From Clostridium sp. CMCC3677 (GTDB lineage Bacteria > Bacillota > Clostridia > Clostridiales > Clostridiaceae): DNA of 64,000 bases. Within the stretch, counting starts at the first letter, position 1. Each line of letters opens with the position of its first letter. The stretch covers positions 352,503 to 416,502 of the forward strand of contig NZ_JAMQHS010000002.1 in the NCBI RefSeq assembly GCF_023845585.1, in the 5' to 3' direction. The position numbers were made by a program, and so were the translations under genes. Positions 45,241 to 54,588 of this stretch are shown here, in pieces. The notes beneath the pieces are model-generated. The model saw nothing but the letters and a program-made list of their open reading frames with translations, did no database searches and was not told where the DNA came from.

Positions 45241-48200
45241 TTATTTTTTAATTAATTTTAAAACCTTATCTTTTTCTTCTTTGTATTCCTCATCATCTGA
45301 TTTTATTTCTAAAGCTTTATCAAAATATTCTAAAGCCTTGTCATATTCTTTATTTTCCTTATAGATTTTACCAATACCAAAATATCCTGAATGGCATTGT
45401 TTTTCATCACAATCACAACTAATTGGTGCTGTTTTAATTGCCTTTATATAAAATTCATAAGCTTTATCATTATTACCTATTTTACTATAACAACGCGCTA
45501 CGCTTTTATAAGTACAAGCATGCTCTTCACCACCTTCAATTAATTCTAGATAATACTCTAATGCCTTTTTATAATACTTTTTAGCTCTCTCTGTCTTACC
45601 TAATTCATCATATGAATCCGCTATTTCAAGGCTAATCTTTCTTGTATCATCTAAGTATTTTTCTTGCTTTTTATAATATTTAATAGCTTCCTCATGATTG
45701 TCCCATGCTTTTTCATAACAATCTCCAATATTCTTATATGCATCCTTATGTTCAGGATCAAGTTCAACTGCTTTTTTATAATTTTCAATTGCCTTTTCAT
45801 AATCTTCAAATCTTATTTCATATAATACACCTATACAATTATATAAATAAGCAGTCTTACCAGTTGCTTCAATTTGCTTTTGATAATAAGTTAACGCTTC
45901 GCTATAATCCTCCAACTTTCTATAACAACTTGCAATATCAGAATATCCATTTCTATCTTCAGGGTTTAACTTCATAACATTCTTGTAATTTTCAATTGCT
46001 TTATTATAATCATTCAGATCATTTTCATATAAGTTTCCAAGTTGATTATATATATATTCGTTACCACCTGTTATTTCTAATCCTCTTGTATAGCACTCAA
46101 TAGCTTTTGTATAATCTTCTAATAAGCCATAGCAATATCCTAAATTTACAAAAGCATAATCATTTTCCTTATCTATAGCTGCTGTCTTACTAAAATACTT
46201 TATTGCATTTTCATAATCGTTTAAGTCATAAGCATAAGTTGCAGCTATTGTATTATAAAAATATTCATAGTCACTATTAAATTCCATTTGTTTCTCTAGA
46301 TACTCTATTTTCTTTTCATAATCTCCACGCCAATTCCCATACAAATTAGCTATATTACAATAGGAATACATTTGTTTAGGATTTACCTCTATAGCTTTTT
46401 CATAACACTTAAGAGCGTCTCTAAACTTTTCCAATTTTTCATAAGCTAGTCCAAGACTATTGTAATATTCATCATAGTTAGGTTCTATTTTTATAGCTTC
46501 TATATAACACTTTATGCATTTTTTATATAAGCCCATTTCATCATATAACATTGCTTTTCTCTCATAAGCAACATCTTGATTATTACCTTTGCTTATAATT
46601 ATATCCGCATCTTTTAAAGCATTATCATATTGTTTTAAATCCTTATATATGCTCATACGCAAATAATAATTGCTTAATTTATCTTCGTCTATTTTTATAC
46701 ACTCATTAACATAAGAAATAGCTTTATCATACTCTTGTTCATAAGAACTTAATAAAGATAACTCATAGTAAATCTCATCTTTGTTGCCTTCTTCTTCTAA
46801 AAGTTTGTTAGCTAAATCAAAAGCTTCATCATATTCTTCTAATTTTCTTAATGTTCTTACTTTATATATCTGAATTTCTCTATTGGTTATATCGTAATCT
46901 TCAGTTTGCTTTATTAAGCTTAAGGCATCTTCATACTGTCCTACTGTATAATATATTTTAATTTCAATACTATACGCATCTGTAAAATAAGGATATATGT
47001 TTATACACTCTTCTAAGCTTTCTAGCGCTTCTCTAAAGTTTTCTAATTTATAAAGAGCTTCCCCTTTGCATAAATACACATGTGCATTATTCGCATCAAG
47101 TTCTAATGCTATATTGCATGCATATACAGCTTCTTCATATCTATTTAATTTATTAAGCACTCTACACTTTCTAAAATTAGCTTCTCCATAGTTATGTCTT
47201 AATTCTAAAGCTTTATTATACCATTTTAAACCTTCATCTAATTTATTTAAATTTTCAAGTTGTCTACCCTCTTGAACACAAATATATGGCGTATTATTCT
47301 CATCATCATTTATCTCATACCACTTTTCAAATAATGCAAGAGCTTCTTCATATCTCTTCAATTCAGAATAAGTTCTTCCTAATAAATCATAGTACTCGCA
47401 CTTTTCATCATCTTCTGGTTTTATGCTTTCAGCAGTCTCTTTTGTATCCTCATAAGCATATACTTGAAATTGCAGCCAAGCTAATTTAAATTTAAACTCA
47501 TTGCCTTCTGCACTCTTAACTTCTTCTTTATACTTTTCTATAAGCTTTAAATTTGTATCACGAACACAGGTCATTATATATTCATTATAAGGATAAATCT
47601 CTAGCACTTTTATATAATATTCCTTTGCATCTTCGTATTCACCAAATTCAAAATAGCAATCTGCAAGACCTTTTATAGCACCTATATTTCCTCCATCTTC
47701 CTCAAGAACTTTTTCATAATATTCCTTAGCTTTTTGTATATGTTCTCCACCTAAATAAAATTCAACTTGTGCTAATATAAAATAAGAATATTGGTCTTTA
47801 TATTCTTCTATTAGTTTATCTCCTAATTTTTTAGCCTTTTCAAATTCTTTAGTATAAAGATGATACTTAATCTTTAATATAGTCATGTCTGGATGATCAA
47901 TATTAAGACCATCTACCCTATCCAATATTTTTTTTGATTCATCTAGTTTATCCTCTTTTAATGCTGATCTTAATTCATAAAAAAGATATATAAATTCATC
48001 ATAATTTCTATCTTCATCGCAGTTAAAAAGTTCATATCTTATATCATCATTGCTGTCTATTTTATACATTAAAAAATCAACAAAGTTTTCATGATAGCTT
48101 TGTTTAAGTTCTTCTTCTTTTTCACTCCAGTTAAAACTTTCATCAAATAACTTAAATATCTTACTTGGCATATAATATTCATCCATAAGAAAAGTAAGTA

Positions 48201-48525
48201 GCTTATCACTAACTTCTTCTGCTGAATCCAACTGAAAACAAACCTCTTCTTCTAATAACTTTTTCCAATATTCTTCATTAATCCTTAAAGAAAACTCATT
48301 ATATAATTTTCTAACCTTATTAATCCATATTCCTGCTGGGGAGTTATCTTCATCTATATTACACTCATCTGACATCTTCAAAGCCTCTTCATAAGCTGCT
48401 CTTAACCTTTGAAAGCCTTCAGCATCATCTTCAGGATTATAAATGCTTAATCTTTCCATATAAGCTTCTTTTATTAAATTTTTATCTTTAGTTTCTTTTA
48501 TTCCTAGTACTAACCACGTGTCCAT
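45241..48525 (-). CDS. J-domain-like TPR repeat protein
   Basis: 1094 residues. The N-terminal 50 residues resemble the helix II-III part of a J domain (DTWLVLGIKETKDKNLIKEA, then GFQRLRAAYEEALK), but the HPD that stimulates Hsp70 is replaced by NPED. Residues about 200-1090 are more than twenty TPR units, for example EYYNSLGLAYEKLEKFRDAL and AFVNLGYCYGLLEDYTKAIE, and form a long solenoid for protein binding. It starts 9 bases after the Hsp70-like gene stop, so they are co-translated. An adaptor that recruits clients to the Hsp70-like partner is the natural reading. No signal peptide is present. Confidence 0.85.
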   Translation of the reverse strand: MDTWLVLGIKETKDKNLIKEAYMERLSIYNPEDDAEGFQRLRAAYEEALKMSDECNIDEDNSPAGIWINKVRKLYNEFSLRINEEYWKKLLEEEVCFQLDSAEEVSDKLLTFLMDEYYMPSKIFKLFDESFNWSEKEEELKQSYHENFVDFLMYKIDSNDDIRYELFNCDEDRNYDEFIYLFYELRSALKEDKLDESKKILDRVDGLNIDHPDMTILKIKYHLYTKEFEKAKKLGDKLIEEYKDQYSYFILAQVEFYLGGEHIQKAKEYYEKVLEEDGGNIGAIKGLADCYFEFGEYEDAKEYYIKVLEIYPYNEYIMTCVRDTNLKLIEKYKEEVKSAEGNEFKFKLAWLQFQVYAYEDTKETAESIKPEDDEKCEYYDLLGRTYSELKRYEEALALFEKWYEINDDENNTPYICVQEGRQLENLNKLDEGLKWYNKALELRHNYGEANFRKCRVLNKLNRYEEAVYACNIALELDANNAHVYLCKGEALYKLENFREALESLEECINIYPYFTDAYSIEIKIYYTVGQYEDALSLIKQTEDYDITNREIQIYKVRTLRKLEEYDEAFDLANKLLEEEGNKDEIYYELSLLSSYEQEYDKAISYVNECIKIDEDKLSNYYLRMSIYKDLKQYDNALKDADIIISKGNNQDVAYERKAMLYDEMGLYKKCIKCYIEAIKIEPNYDEYYNSLGLAYEKLEKFRDALKCYEKAIEVNPKQMYSYCNIANLYGNWRGDYEKKIEYLEKQMEFNSDYEYFYNTIAATYAYDLNDYENAIKYFSKTAAIDKENDYAFVNLGYCYGLLEDYTKAIECYTRGLEITGGNEYIYNQLGNLYENDLNDYNKAIENYKNVMKLNPEDRNGYSDIASCYRKLEDYSEALTYYQKQIEATGKTAYLYNCIGVLYEIRFEDYEKAIENYKKAVELDPEHKDAYKNIGDCYEKAWDNHEEAIKYYKKQEKYLDDTRKISLEIADSYDELGKTERAKKYYKKALEYYLELIEGGEEHACTYKSVARCYSKIGNNDKAYEFYIKAIKTAPISCDCDEKQCHSGYFGIGKIYKENKEYDKALEYFDKALEIKSDDEEYKEEKDKVLKLIKK

Positions 48526-48534
48526 AAAATCCTC

Positions 48535-50232
48535 CTATAACCATTCATCATCAATGTCCTCTAATACTTCTTTAAGATCTTTTGCTACTTTCTGAACTTC
48601 TCTTTTATCTTGTTTGTCCAATACATTTTCAAATTCTTCAAGAAGTTTAGCTATATATTCTCTTTTTTCCCCTATATTTTCTTCATATAACCTCTCACCT
48701 CTAGATAAAAGAAGTTTATTTTCTTCTTCCTCTCTTGGATGAATTTTAAGTTCCTTAAGTTCTTCTAACCTTTTTTCAACCTCTTCATCACTCATAGAAT
48801 TGGAATTATTTTTTATAATTATTCTTTTCTTAAATTCAGTACTAACTACTGTAACTTCCACTTCTAATATCCCATTAATATCATATGTATAACGTATATC
48901 TATAGATTGTTCTCCACCTTTTCCCTTTGGAACTGGTACATTGATTTCTCCAAGATAAATATTATCTTTAGATAATCTACTTTCGCCTTGAAGCACCTTT
49001 ACTGATATAGACTTTTGATTATCATATATGGTATATAATCTATCAATCTTACTAACAGGAATTATAGTATTTCTCTCAATTATTGGGTAAAAATGTCCAC
49101 TTTCATAATTTCCATTGGCTTTTTCAATAGAAATGCTTGTACCTAATGTATATGGGCACACATCGGTTAGAACTATTTCTCTAATAGCCTTATCTCTAGA
49201 TTTCATAGCACCTTGAATAGCAGCACCTAAAGATACTGCTTCATCAGGATTAATATGCACAAGAGGCAATCTTCCAAATAATTTAGCAACAAAATTTCTT
49301 ATAATAGGTAACTTTGTTGCACCTCCAACAAGAACAATGCTATCTATTTCTCTAATCTTTATAGATGCATCACTTAAAGCCCTTTCAATTGGTCTTCTAA
49401 GCTTTTTCAGTATTAACTGACATGACTTTTCATAATCATCTAAATTTAAGCTATATTCTAATACTTCCTCTTCAACCTTACATTTCATTATTACTTCTTT
49501 TTCTTTACTAAAACTTAATTTAGTAATTTCAGATTGTCTTTTTATATTAGATAAAGTTTTATTATCAATATTTTTCTTATCAAGCTTATATGAATTAATG
49601 AACATATTTTCAATTATTTCTGTAAAGTCTTCTCCACCCAAATAGTTATTACCAGCTACAGCTCTTACTTCCATAACATTTTTATATAATTCTAAAATAG
49701 AAACATCAAATGTGCCTCCACCAAGATCAAATACTAAAAATTTTGTATTATCTTTCTTTTGATTAAGTCCATAAGCTATAGCAGCTGCCGTTGGTTCATT
49801 AATTAATCTTTCAACCTTTAATCCTGCAAGTTCTCCTGCTCTTTTAGTTGCTTTACGTTGTGCATCATTAAAGTACGCTGGTACACTAATAATTGCTTCG
49901 ACAACTTCTTCCTTTAAATAAAACTCTGCATCTTCCTTTAAAGAACGAAGTACAAAAGAAGATAATTCCTCTGGTAAGAACTCCTTACTGCCAAGCTTAA
50001 ATACCTTTTCACTTCCCATACTTCTTTTAAAAATAGAAACAGTATTCTCTGGATAAACACTTTGTCTTTCTCTTGCAATCTTTCCAATATAAATTTGCTC
50101 ATTTTCATCTATACTTACTACAGATGGAGTTAATAAATCTCCTAATCTATTTGGTATAATAGCAGGTCCATCCTCAGTAAAATAAGATACCAAACTATTA
50201 GTAGTTCCTAAATCAATCCCAATAATGGCCAT
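48535..50232 (-). CDS. Hsp70 family protein (DnaK-like)
   Basis: 565 residues, about 45 shorter than DnaK. The ATPase domain has IGIDLGTTNSLVSYF, LINEPTAAAIAYGL, VFDLGGGTFDVSIL and VGGATKLPIIRNF. The substrate-binding domain is recognisable (DVCPYTLGTSI, RNTIIPVSK, GKGGEQSIDIRY), but the C-terminal lid is short and Glu/Lys-rich and lacks the disordered DnaK tail. It is not in a heat-shock operon (no grpE, dnaJ or hrcA nearby, and no CIRCE inverted repeat was seen upstream), so it is a paralogue specialised for the adjacent J-like TPR protein. Confidence 0.92.
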   Translation of the reverse strand: MAIIGIDLGTTNSLVSYFTEDGPAIIPNRLGDLLTPSVVSIDENEQIYIGKIARERQSVYPENTVSIFKRSMGSEKVFKLGSKEFLPEELSSFVLRSLKEDAEFYLKEEVVEAIISVPAYFNDAQRKATKRAGELAGLKVERLINEPTAAAIAYGLNQKKDNTKFLVFDLGGGTFDVSILELYKNVMEVRAVAGNNYLGGEDFTEIIENMFINSYKLDKKNIDNKTLSNIKRQSEITKLSFSKEKEVIMKCKVEEEVLEYSLNLDDYEKSCQLILKKLRRPIERALSDASIKIREIDSIVLVGGATKLPIIRNFVAKLFGRLPLVHINPDEAVSLGAAIQGAMKSRDKAIREIVLTDVCPYTLGTSISIEKANGNYESGHFYPIIERNTIIPVSKIDRLYTIYDNQKSISVKVLQGESRLSKDNIYLGEINVPVPKGKGGEQSIDIRYTYDINGILEVEVTVVSTEFKKRIIIKNNSNSMSDEEVEKRLEELKELKIHPREEEENKLLLSRGERLYEENIGEKREYIAKLLEEFENVLDKQDKREVQKVAKDLKEVLEDIDDEWL

Positions 50233-50702
50233 TATTCATCCCCCTGTTTTTCCTTCTTCTTATTACAAATTCTAGTTTTCTTATGTTATACTTCACATTT
50301 TTTATTATAATCACTTCTATTAAGGATTTAAAAAGTGATTTTTATTTTATAGTTCAACATCTTATTTAATAATTTTTACAAACCCTATCATTAAGTTATT
50401 TCCTATATTTTTTAGATTCTTATTCCATTTTAAATCTATAATAATTAATTCCATTTTTAGAAGCATAATCTATATATAGTATATTTTCGTTCATATTAGA
50501 CATTTCTTTACATTAAGTTTACAAAATAAACTAAAAAATCACTTAAATGAATATTTACTTTTTCTCGCTCTACCACTAGAACTTTTCCTTCAATAGTCCC
50601 TCCCGTTATTCATTATAAATTATATACTCTCCCTATATTTTGATTAAAAGAGTAACCTGAATAATCTTTTAATATTTCATTTATAAGTAATTGAAGTATA
50701 AA
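50233..50702. other. Gene-free stretch upstream of the Hsp70-like gene
   Basis: About 470 bases, AT-rich. No open frame with a ribosome site and no CIRCE element was seen. It marks the border between the chaperone cluster and the accessory toxin region. Confidence 0.5.
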
Positions 50703-50746
50703 AAAGTGCTCCCACTACAAAAAATAATTTTTATAGTGGAAGCATT
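50700..50746 (-). terminator. Terminator after Rpn copy A
   Basis: TGCT-CCACTA paired with TAGTGG-AGCA, each arm with a one-base bulge, followed by a T run on the minus strand. Confidence 0.75.
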
Positions 50747-50786
50747 TGAAATGGTATCATGTTATTCACAATTTAATACTTAATTT

Positions 50787-50978
50787 TTAATTACAATTCA
50801 ATCGTAATTTTCTTATTTCATCAATGTTAAGGCCTGTTTTTAATGATATAGTCTCATCATCTAAAACATCCAATAAATTTTTAGCAATCTCAATTTTTCC
50901 TTTTTTGATTCCTTTTTCGATTCCTTTTTCTTCCCCTTTTTGTTCATAATATTTTTGTCTTATTTGATCAACTGTCAT
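50787..50978 (-). CDS. Small C-terminal Rpn protein (RpnS-like), orphan
   Basis: 63 residues starting MTVDQIRQKYYEQKGEEKGI. ATG 50978 lies 8 bases after AGGAGGTG (50987-50994), a much better site than that of any full-length Rpn start. It has the EKGIEKGIKKG repeat and the C-terminal helix DETISLKTGLNIDEIRKL. In E. coli, Rpn genes are reported to make a short protein from an internal start that inhibits the toxic full-length nuclease; by analogy this orphan would be an antitoxin-only gene. The role here is inferred. Confidence 0.65.
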   Translation of the reverse strand: MTVDQIRQKYYEQKGEEKGIEKGIKKGKIEIAKNLLDVLDDETISLKTGLNIDEIRKLRLNCN

Positions 50979-51157
50979 TCTTACAGCACCTCCTCTTTCT
51001 CTTTTATATTCTTCAAATTTTTGTTTTAATTCTCTATCTTCAATTAAAAATAAATATTCTAAAAAGTCAGCTAATGCTTTTATTTGTTCTTCATTTTTAA
51101 CTTTATTGTATTCAACTAACTCTTCTGCAAGTTGTATTTTTGCTTTTAATATGCTTT
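50787..51157 (-). pseudogene. Rpn family nuclease, 5'-truncated (copy A)
   Basis: It matches only the last 120 codons or so of the full-length Rpn genes at 52807 and 57970 (KAKIQLAEELVEYNKVKNEE, then the YLFLIED segment and onward to the C-terminus). Homology stops abruptly at about 51157, where unrelated sequence continues to the immunity-like gene. The catalytic PD-(D/E)XK domain is lost, but the part coding the small internal protein and its ribosome site is intact. Confidence 0.8.
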
Positions 51158-51186
51158 TTCAGACACCAAAATCACTGCATTTATAT

Positions 51187-51858
51187 TTATATATTTACTA
51201 TACTATGGTTATACATTAAAGCAGCTTCTACCTCCTCAAACGAGGTCCCCCATCTTATTACAATATCCCCTTTATTGCAACATTGCATAGCCAAACCATA
51301 ATAATCAATTTCATTTGAATACTGTGCCTCACAATTGAACAATATATGGAACATTTTATCTATATAGTTTTCTGTTAAAATATCATCACATTTGCTCATG
51401 ATAATTGTATTAAGTTTTGAATCAATTGAAACAATCTCAAGTGCAAGAGGGAGCTTCTCTATATTAAATTCTGAAATACTAGAGAAATAATAATTCCCTT
51501 CAATATCTACTTTTATCTCAGGTCCTTTATTAAAATCTTGTATATCCCAATTTTTATTCATATCTTTCCATATTTTTTTATAATTTTCTACTCTTGAATT
51601 TATGTCTTTTATTTTTTTATTTACTACAAGGTAAAATTTATATTTCTTTAGAATATTATTATCATTAACTAATGAATAGATCTCACTACTACATGCTAGT
51701 ATAAATCTAATTTTATCATCCTTTCATGTTACTCCACTTGCATTAAAGCTAATTACACTCATATCTGCTAATATATTATTACCTCTTCTATCTAATTCAT
51801 CATTAAAATATTTAAAGTATTTAAAAATATTTGTTTCATATTCTTTCCATATTTTCAT
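51187..51858 (-). pseudogene. Immunity-like gene with in-frame TGA
   Basis: ATG 51858 has a strong ribosome site (TAGGAGGTATACA). The first 44 codons (MKIWKEYETNIFKYFKYFND, ending SFNASGVT) run into TGA at 51726-51724. The same frame then stays open with plausible sequence (KDDKIRFILACSSEIYSLVN ...) to the TAA at 51187, including VRWGTSFEEVEAAL-like C-terminal residues. The whole would be about 223 residues. This is therefore one gene broken by a nonsense codon rather than two genes. The family is not recognised; its position right behind a toxin tip makes it an immunity gene by context. Confidence 0.7.
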
Positions 51859-51868
51859 TGTATACCTC

Positions 51869-52148
51869 CTAAAAATCATAGTGATTTCCAGCTGGGTCAT
51901 TAAAATGTAGTCCTCTATTTTGTGTTGGATCATCTGTGAAAATATGTCCCTCTGCATCATCAATATCAAATTCTCCATCTTCATCAACATCTACAACTCC
52001 AAGTGCAGCCATAGCTCCAGAAAGAGCCGATCCAATGGTTCCAGTAGCTGATGAAAACATTCCACAAATTCCTGATATTGCAGACATTTGCTACCTTTGC
52101 AACTGCTCCTACAACACTTTTTACTAAATTTCCAATACTAAAGTCCAT
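51869..52148 (-). pseudogene. Toxin-tip gene with EF-hand loop, frameshifted
   Basis: It begins MDFSIGNLVKSVVGAVAKVA at ATG 52148, ribosome site GGGGGAG, overlapping the stop of the upstream spike fragment. Near 52085 the frame must shift by one base to continue ISGICGMFSSATGTIGSALS and on to VVDVDEDGEFDIDDAEG. DVDEDGEFDIDD is a textbook EF-hand calcium loop. The end, DDPTQNRGLHFNDPAGNHYD, is a candidate toxin tip. The downstream immunity-like gene is also broken. The toxin family is not identified. Confidence 0.6.
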
Positions 52149-52151
52149 TTT

Positions 52152-52737
52152 ATACTCCCCCTTCTGCAAAAGTAGCATAAGTTTCTCTACAGCTTCCATT
52201 TTTTATTACATTGTTACCTTTTATATGGAATTCGCCTTCTATTGAAACTCCATTTTCTGTATTTCATTTAGTCATTAATATTTGACTTACTCCAATTCTA
52301 GGCATTGCATACATTATATTTACTGATGGTGGTGCATATCTAAACCAAAAAGCTTCTTCTTCATTTTGATTTTCGTCTATATTTAAATGAAACTTTATTA
52401 ACTCTTCTTTTACTGCTAGAACTTTTCTTTCAAGTGATGCTCCACACAAAAGTGAATTATATATTTTAGTTTGCCATACTCCATTTTTTCTTCGCAATTT
52501 ATATTTATAAATTATTTCATCTTGATATTTGCTGGCTTTATAATCACTAACATATACATCCTTTTGCTTGAAATAAATATTATCTCCTATATTGTATCTT
52601 TCTCTACTCTTTATTTCATAGTAAAAATAGTCTGTATCATGAAAACCTAACTCATACCCACCTGATTTATAAAATGTTTTTATATCTACTATCTTCATTA
52701 ACTCATATGGTGACTTCATCCTTAATTTATTAATCAT
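52152..52737 (-). pseudogene. VgrG/tail-spike-like fragment with in-frame TGA
   Basis: 157 codons starting at about 52737 (MINKLRMKSPYELMKIVDIK) include NIDENQNEEEAFWFRYAPPS and VNIMYAMPRIGVSQI, which look like the core of clostridial VgrG/Pvc8-type spike proteins. A TGA at about 52264 is followed in the same frame by NTENGVSIEGEFHIKGNNVI and KNGSCRETYATFAEGGV before the TAA at 52152; the latter looks like the real C-terminus of the family. The middle of the protein, and the N-terminus, are deleted. Shorter pieces of the same protein recur at 57690-57859 and 61681-61753. Confidence 0.6.
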
Positions 52738-52754
52738 AAGTTTAATTTTTCAAA

Positions 52755-52797
52755 TAAAAAATAACAGCAATATCACCATTTCTGATTATCGCTGTTA
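52755..52797 (-). terminator. Terminator after Rpn copy B
   Basis: AACAGCGATAATC paired with GATATTGCTGTT, followed by ATTTTTTATTTG on the minus strand. Confidence 0.8.
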
Positions 52798-52806
52798 CTT
52801 TAATTC

Positions 52807-53025
52807 TTAATTATTTTGATTTAACCTTAGTTTCTTTATTTCATTAATGCTAAGGCCTGTCTTTAATGATATAGTCTCATCATCTAAAACATCCAGTAAA
52901 TTTCTAGCAACTTCTATTGCTTTTTTATATTCGCCTTCTTGAATTCCTTTTTGGATTCCTTTTTGGATTCCCTTTTCTTCACCTTTTTGTTCATAATATT
53001 TTTGTCTTATTTGATCAACAGTCAT
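52807..53025 (-). CDS. Internal small Rpn protein (RpnS-like), copy B
   Basis: 72 residues in the same frame as the nuclease, from ATG 53025 (MTVDQIRQKYYEQKGEEKGI). AGGAGGTG lies 8 bases upstream at 53034-53041, a near-ideal site in mid-gene, conserved in all three copies. A separate translation product corresponding to the regulatory C-terminal region is predicted, as reported for E. coli Rpn proteins. Confidence 0.6.
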   Translation of the reverse strand: MTVDQIRQKYYEQKGEEKGIQKGIQKGIQEGEYKKAIEVARNLLDVLDDETISLKTGLSINEIKKLRLNQNN

Positions 53026-53781
53026 TCTTACAGCACCTCCTCTTTCTCTTTTATATTCTTCAAATTTTTGTTCTAATTCCTTATCTTCAATCAAAAATAA
53101 GTATTCTAAAAAATCTGCTAATGCTTTTATTTGTTCTTCATTTTTAACTTTATCATATTCAACTAACTCTTCTGCAAGTTGTATTTTTGCTTTATAAATA
53201 TCCTCATCTGCTGACTTTGTTTCTAGTAACGTTTTGGCCATTTTAAATACTAATTTAAGTGGATTATCATCACTTATATTTTCTAAGTCTATTTTTTCAA
53301 CATCTATTGTTCTAAAATTATAAACTAAAATTTCATCTTTTATATTTGGAACTTTATATACATACCTCTTGTCTTTTCCACGTTCACCCTTATATGTATA
53401 TATAGCTGCTGCAATAACTTCACTTTTATCTTTGTTTTTATATCTAAATTTATCCCATATTCTATAAAAATACCTGAACATTCTTTCACTGAAAACATCT
53501 TCATCACTACTATAACTTTGAACTTCAACATGAATAAATAAAATCTTACTATTATTATCCTTAAGCTTTACCTTTATTATTTTATCTGAAATTATCTTTT
53601 CTGCACTATCTTTATCAAAAATTTCTCTTTGAATTTCTTGAAGCTCTAAATCTAAACTTTCAGTCCCAAGTTCCCATGCAATTTCATCAAATATTTCAGG
53701 GAATAATACTTCTACAACTTCCACCTCAAATGCTTCAAGTATTGTTTTCCATGCTGCATCATAGTCATGCTTCTTTGACAA
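52807..53781 (-). CDS. Rpn family recombination-promoting nuclease (copy B)
   Basis: About 324 residues of the PD-(D/E)XK Rpn/YhgA family (putative transposase-like nucleases). The N-terminus is KKHDYDAAWKTILEAFEVEV. The active-site region has ISDKIIKVKLKDN and ILFIHVEVQSYSSDED, the E-x-Q nuclease signature. YKGERGK and the NPLKLVFKMAKTLLE helix follow. The C-terminal region contains an EKGIQKGIQKGIQEG tetrapeptide repeat. TTG 53781 (AAAAGGGG upstream) is the likely start; GTG 53790 overlaps the ribosome site. It is directly downstream of a truncated RHS fragment and has its own terminator. Confidence 0.85.
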   Translation of the reverse strand: MSKKHDYDAAWKTILEAFEVEVVEVLFPEIFDEIAWELGTESLDLELQEIQREIFDKDSAEKIISDKIIKVKLKDNNSKILFIHVEVQSYSSDEDVFSERMFRYFYRIWDKFRYKNKDKSEVIAAAIYTYKGERGKDKRYVYKVPNIKDEILVYNFRTIDVEKIDLENISDDNPLKLVFKMAKTLLETKSADEDIYKAKIQLAEELVEYDKVKNEEQIKALADFLEYLFLIEDKELEQKFEEYKRERGGAVRMTVDQIRQKYYEQKGEEKGIQKGIQKGIQEGEYKKAIEVARNLLDVLDDETISLKTGLSINEIKKLRLNQNN

Positions 53782-53867
53782 TCTATTCACCCCTTTTAAG
53801 AGTCCATTATCTTATATTATTAATACTTTGTTCTATATCTATAATTATATACTATTTAAAACTTTTC

Positions 53868-54437
53868 TTAAACATAAATATTAAAATTGTTGGCTGTATA
53901 AGTTATTCTATTATAAACTTCTTCTTTTGAATCAAGAACATTTCCAAAAGCATCATAATAATATTCATTTCTAACTTTTTGATCTCTATTAGTTATAAAT
54001 ACTGTACTTCCTTGCTCATCAACAGAATAATAATACCTAGGCAAACTGTAATTTGTCGAGCTGTTTAAGTGAGAGTCCAAATCTATAATTGGGTTACTCG
54101 AACTTACTCCTGCAAACGTATGTGAGCAGTGAGTTTCATTAGAATACTCTCCAATATCTGCTGCAACAATTTCATAACCTCTAGTAAATCTAGAAATTAC
54201 ATTATTATCAGAATCCGTTTCAACTAATATATCTCCATTTTTATTGAAAATGAATTTACTTAATTTTTCATTTTCTTCAATTTCAGTTCTTAAACCTTCT
54301 GTATAAAAAAGATTTTGGTGGCTGCTTACGCACCATTTTTATATGTGCATATCTACTTATTAAAGTGTTTCCTTCTTTAGTTATAGCTTTTACTGCTTGA
54401 TTTAATGTATTATATTCAAAGATGTTATTTCCATCTT
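53868..54437 (-). pseudogene. RHS core fragment 1
   Basis: YD-repeat and RHS-core-like sequence (YYYSVDEQGSTVFITNRDQK, then NEYYYDAFGNVLDSKEE) that stops at NRITYTANNFNIYV, where an intact copy would read NRITYTGQQFDG. Upstream, in another frame, YNTLNQAVKAITKEGNTLIS is recognisable before a short foreign insert (about 54310-54350) that disturbs the frame. It contains the in-frame hairpin repeat at 54058-54140. It has no toxin tip and is directly followed by Rpn copy B. Confidence 0.75.
54058..54140. repeat. Hairpin repeat inside RHS fragment 1
   Basis: This 80-bp repeat is shared with 59428-59510 and 61194-61274 and partly with 30396-30490. On the minus strand it folds as ACTC-A-CTGC/GCAG-GAGT and as TAAGT-GAGT-CCAAATT/AATTTGG-ACTC-ACTTA. 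In this copy the second stem has two changes (CCCAATT, AGATTTGG). Confidence 0.75.
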
Positions 54438-54588
54438 TTGTTTATTTAATATATATAAAGAAAAATATCTGTATTAAATTCTATGCTATTTAGCAATACA
54501 AATCCTGATGGTCTATAATTTTTTATATTACTTAATTTCATTAACACAGCCTCCAATACAATTTTTACTCTTAATATTTATCTTTTCT

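Noticed and set aside
45705..47489. Plus-strand open frames rich in His, Leu and Phe within the TPR gene
   Set aside because: They are mirror frames of the repetitive TPR coding sequence and have no ribosome sites.
51724..51990. 88-codon frame beginning at 51990 as a separate gene
   Set aside because: Its first half lies over the toxin-tip gene in another frame; only the part from ATG 51858, with its own ribosome site, is credible.
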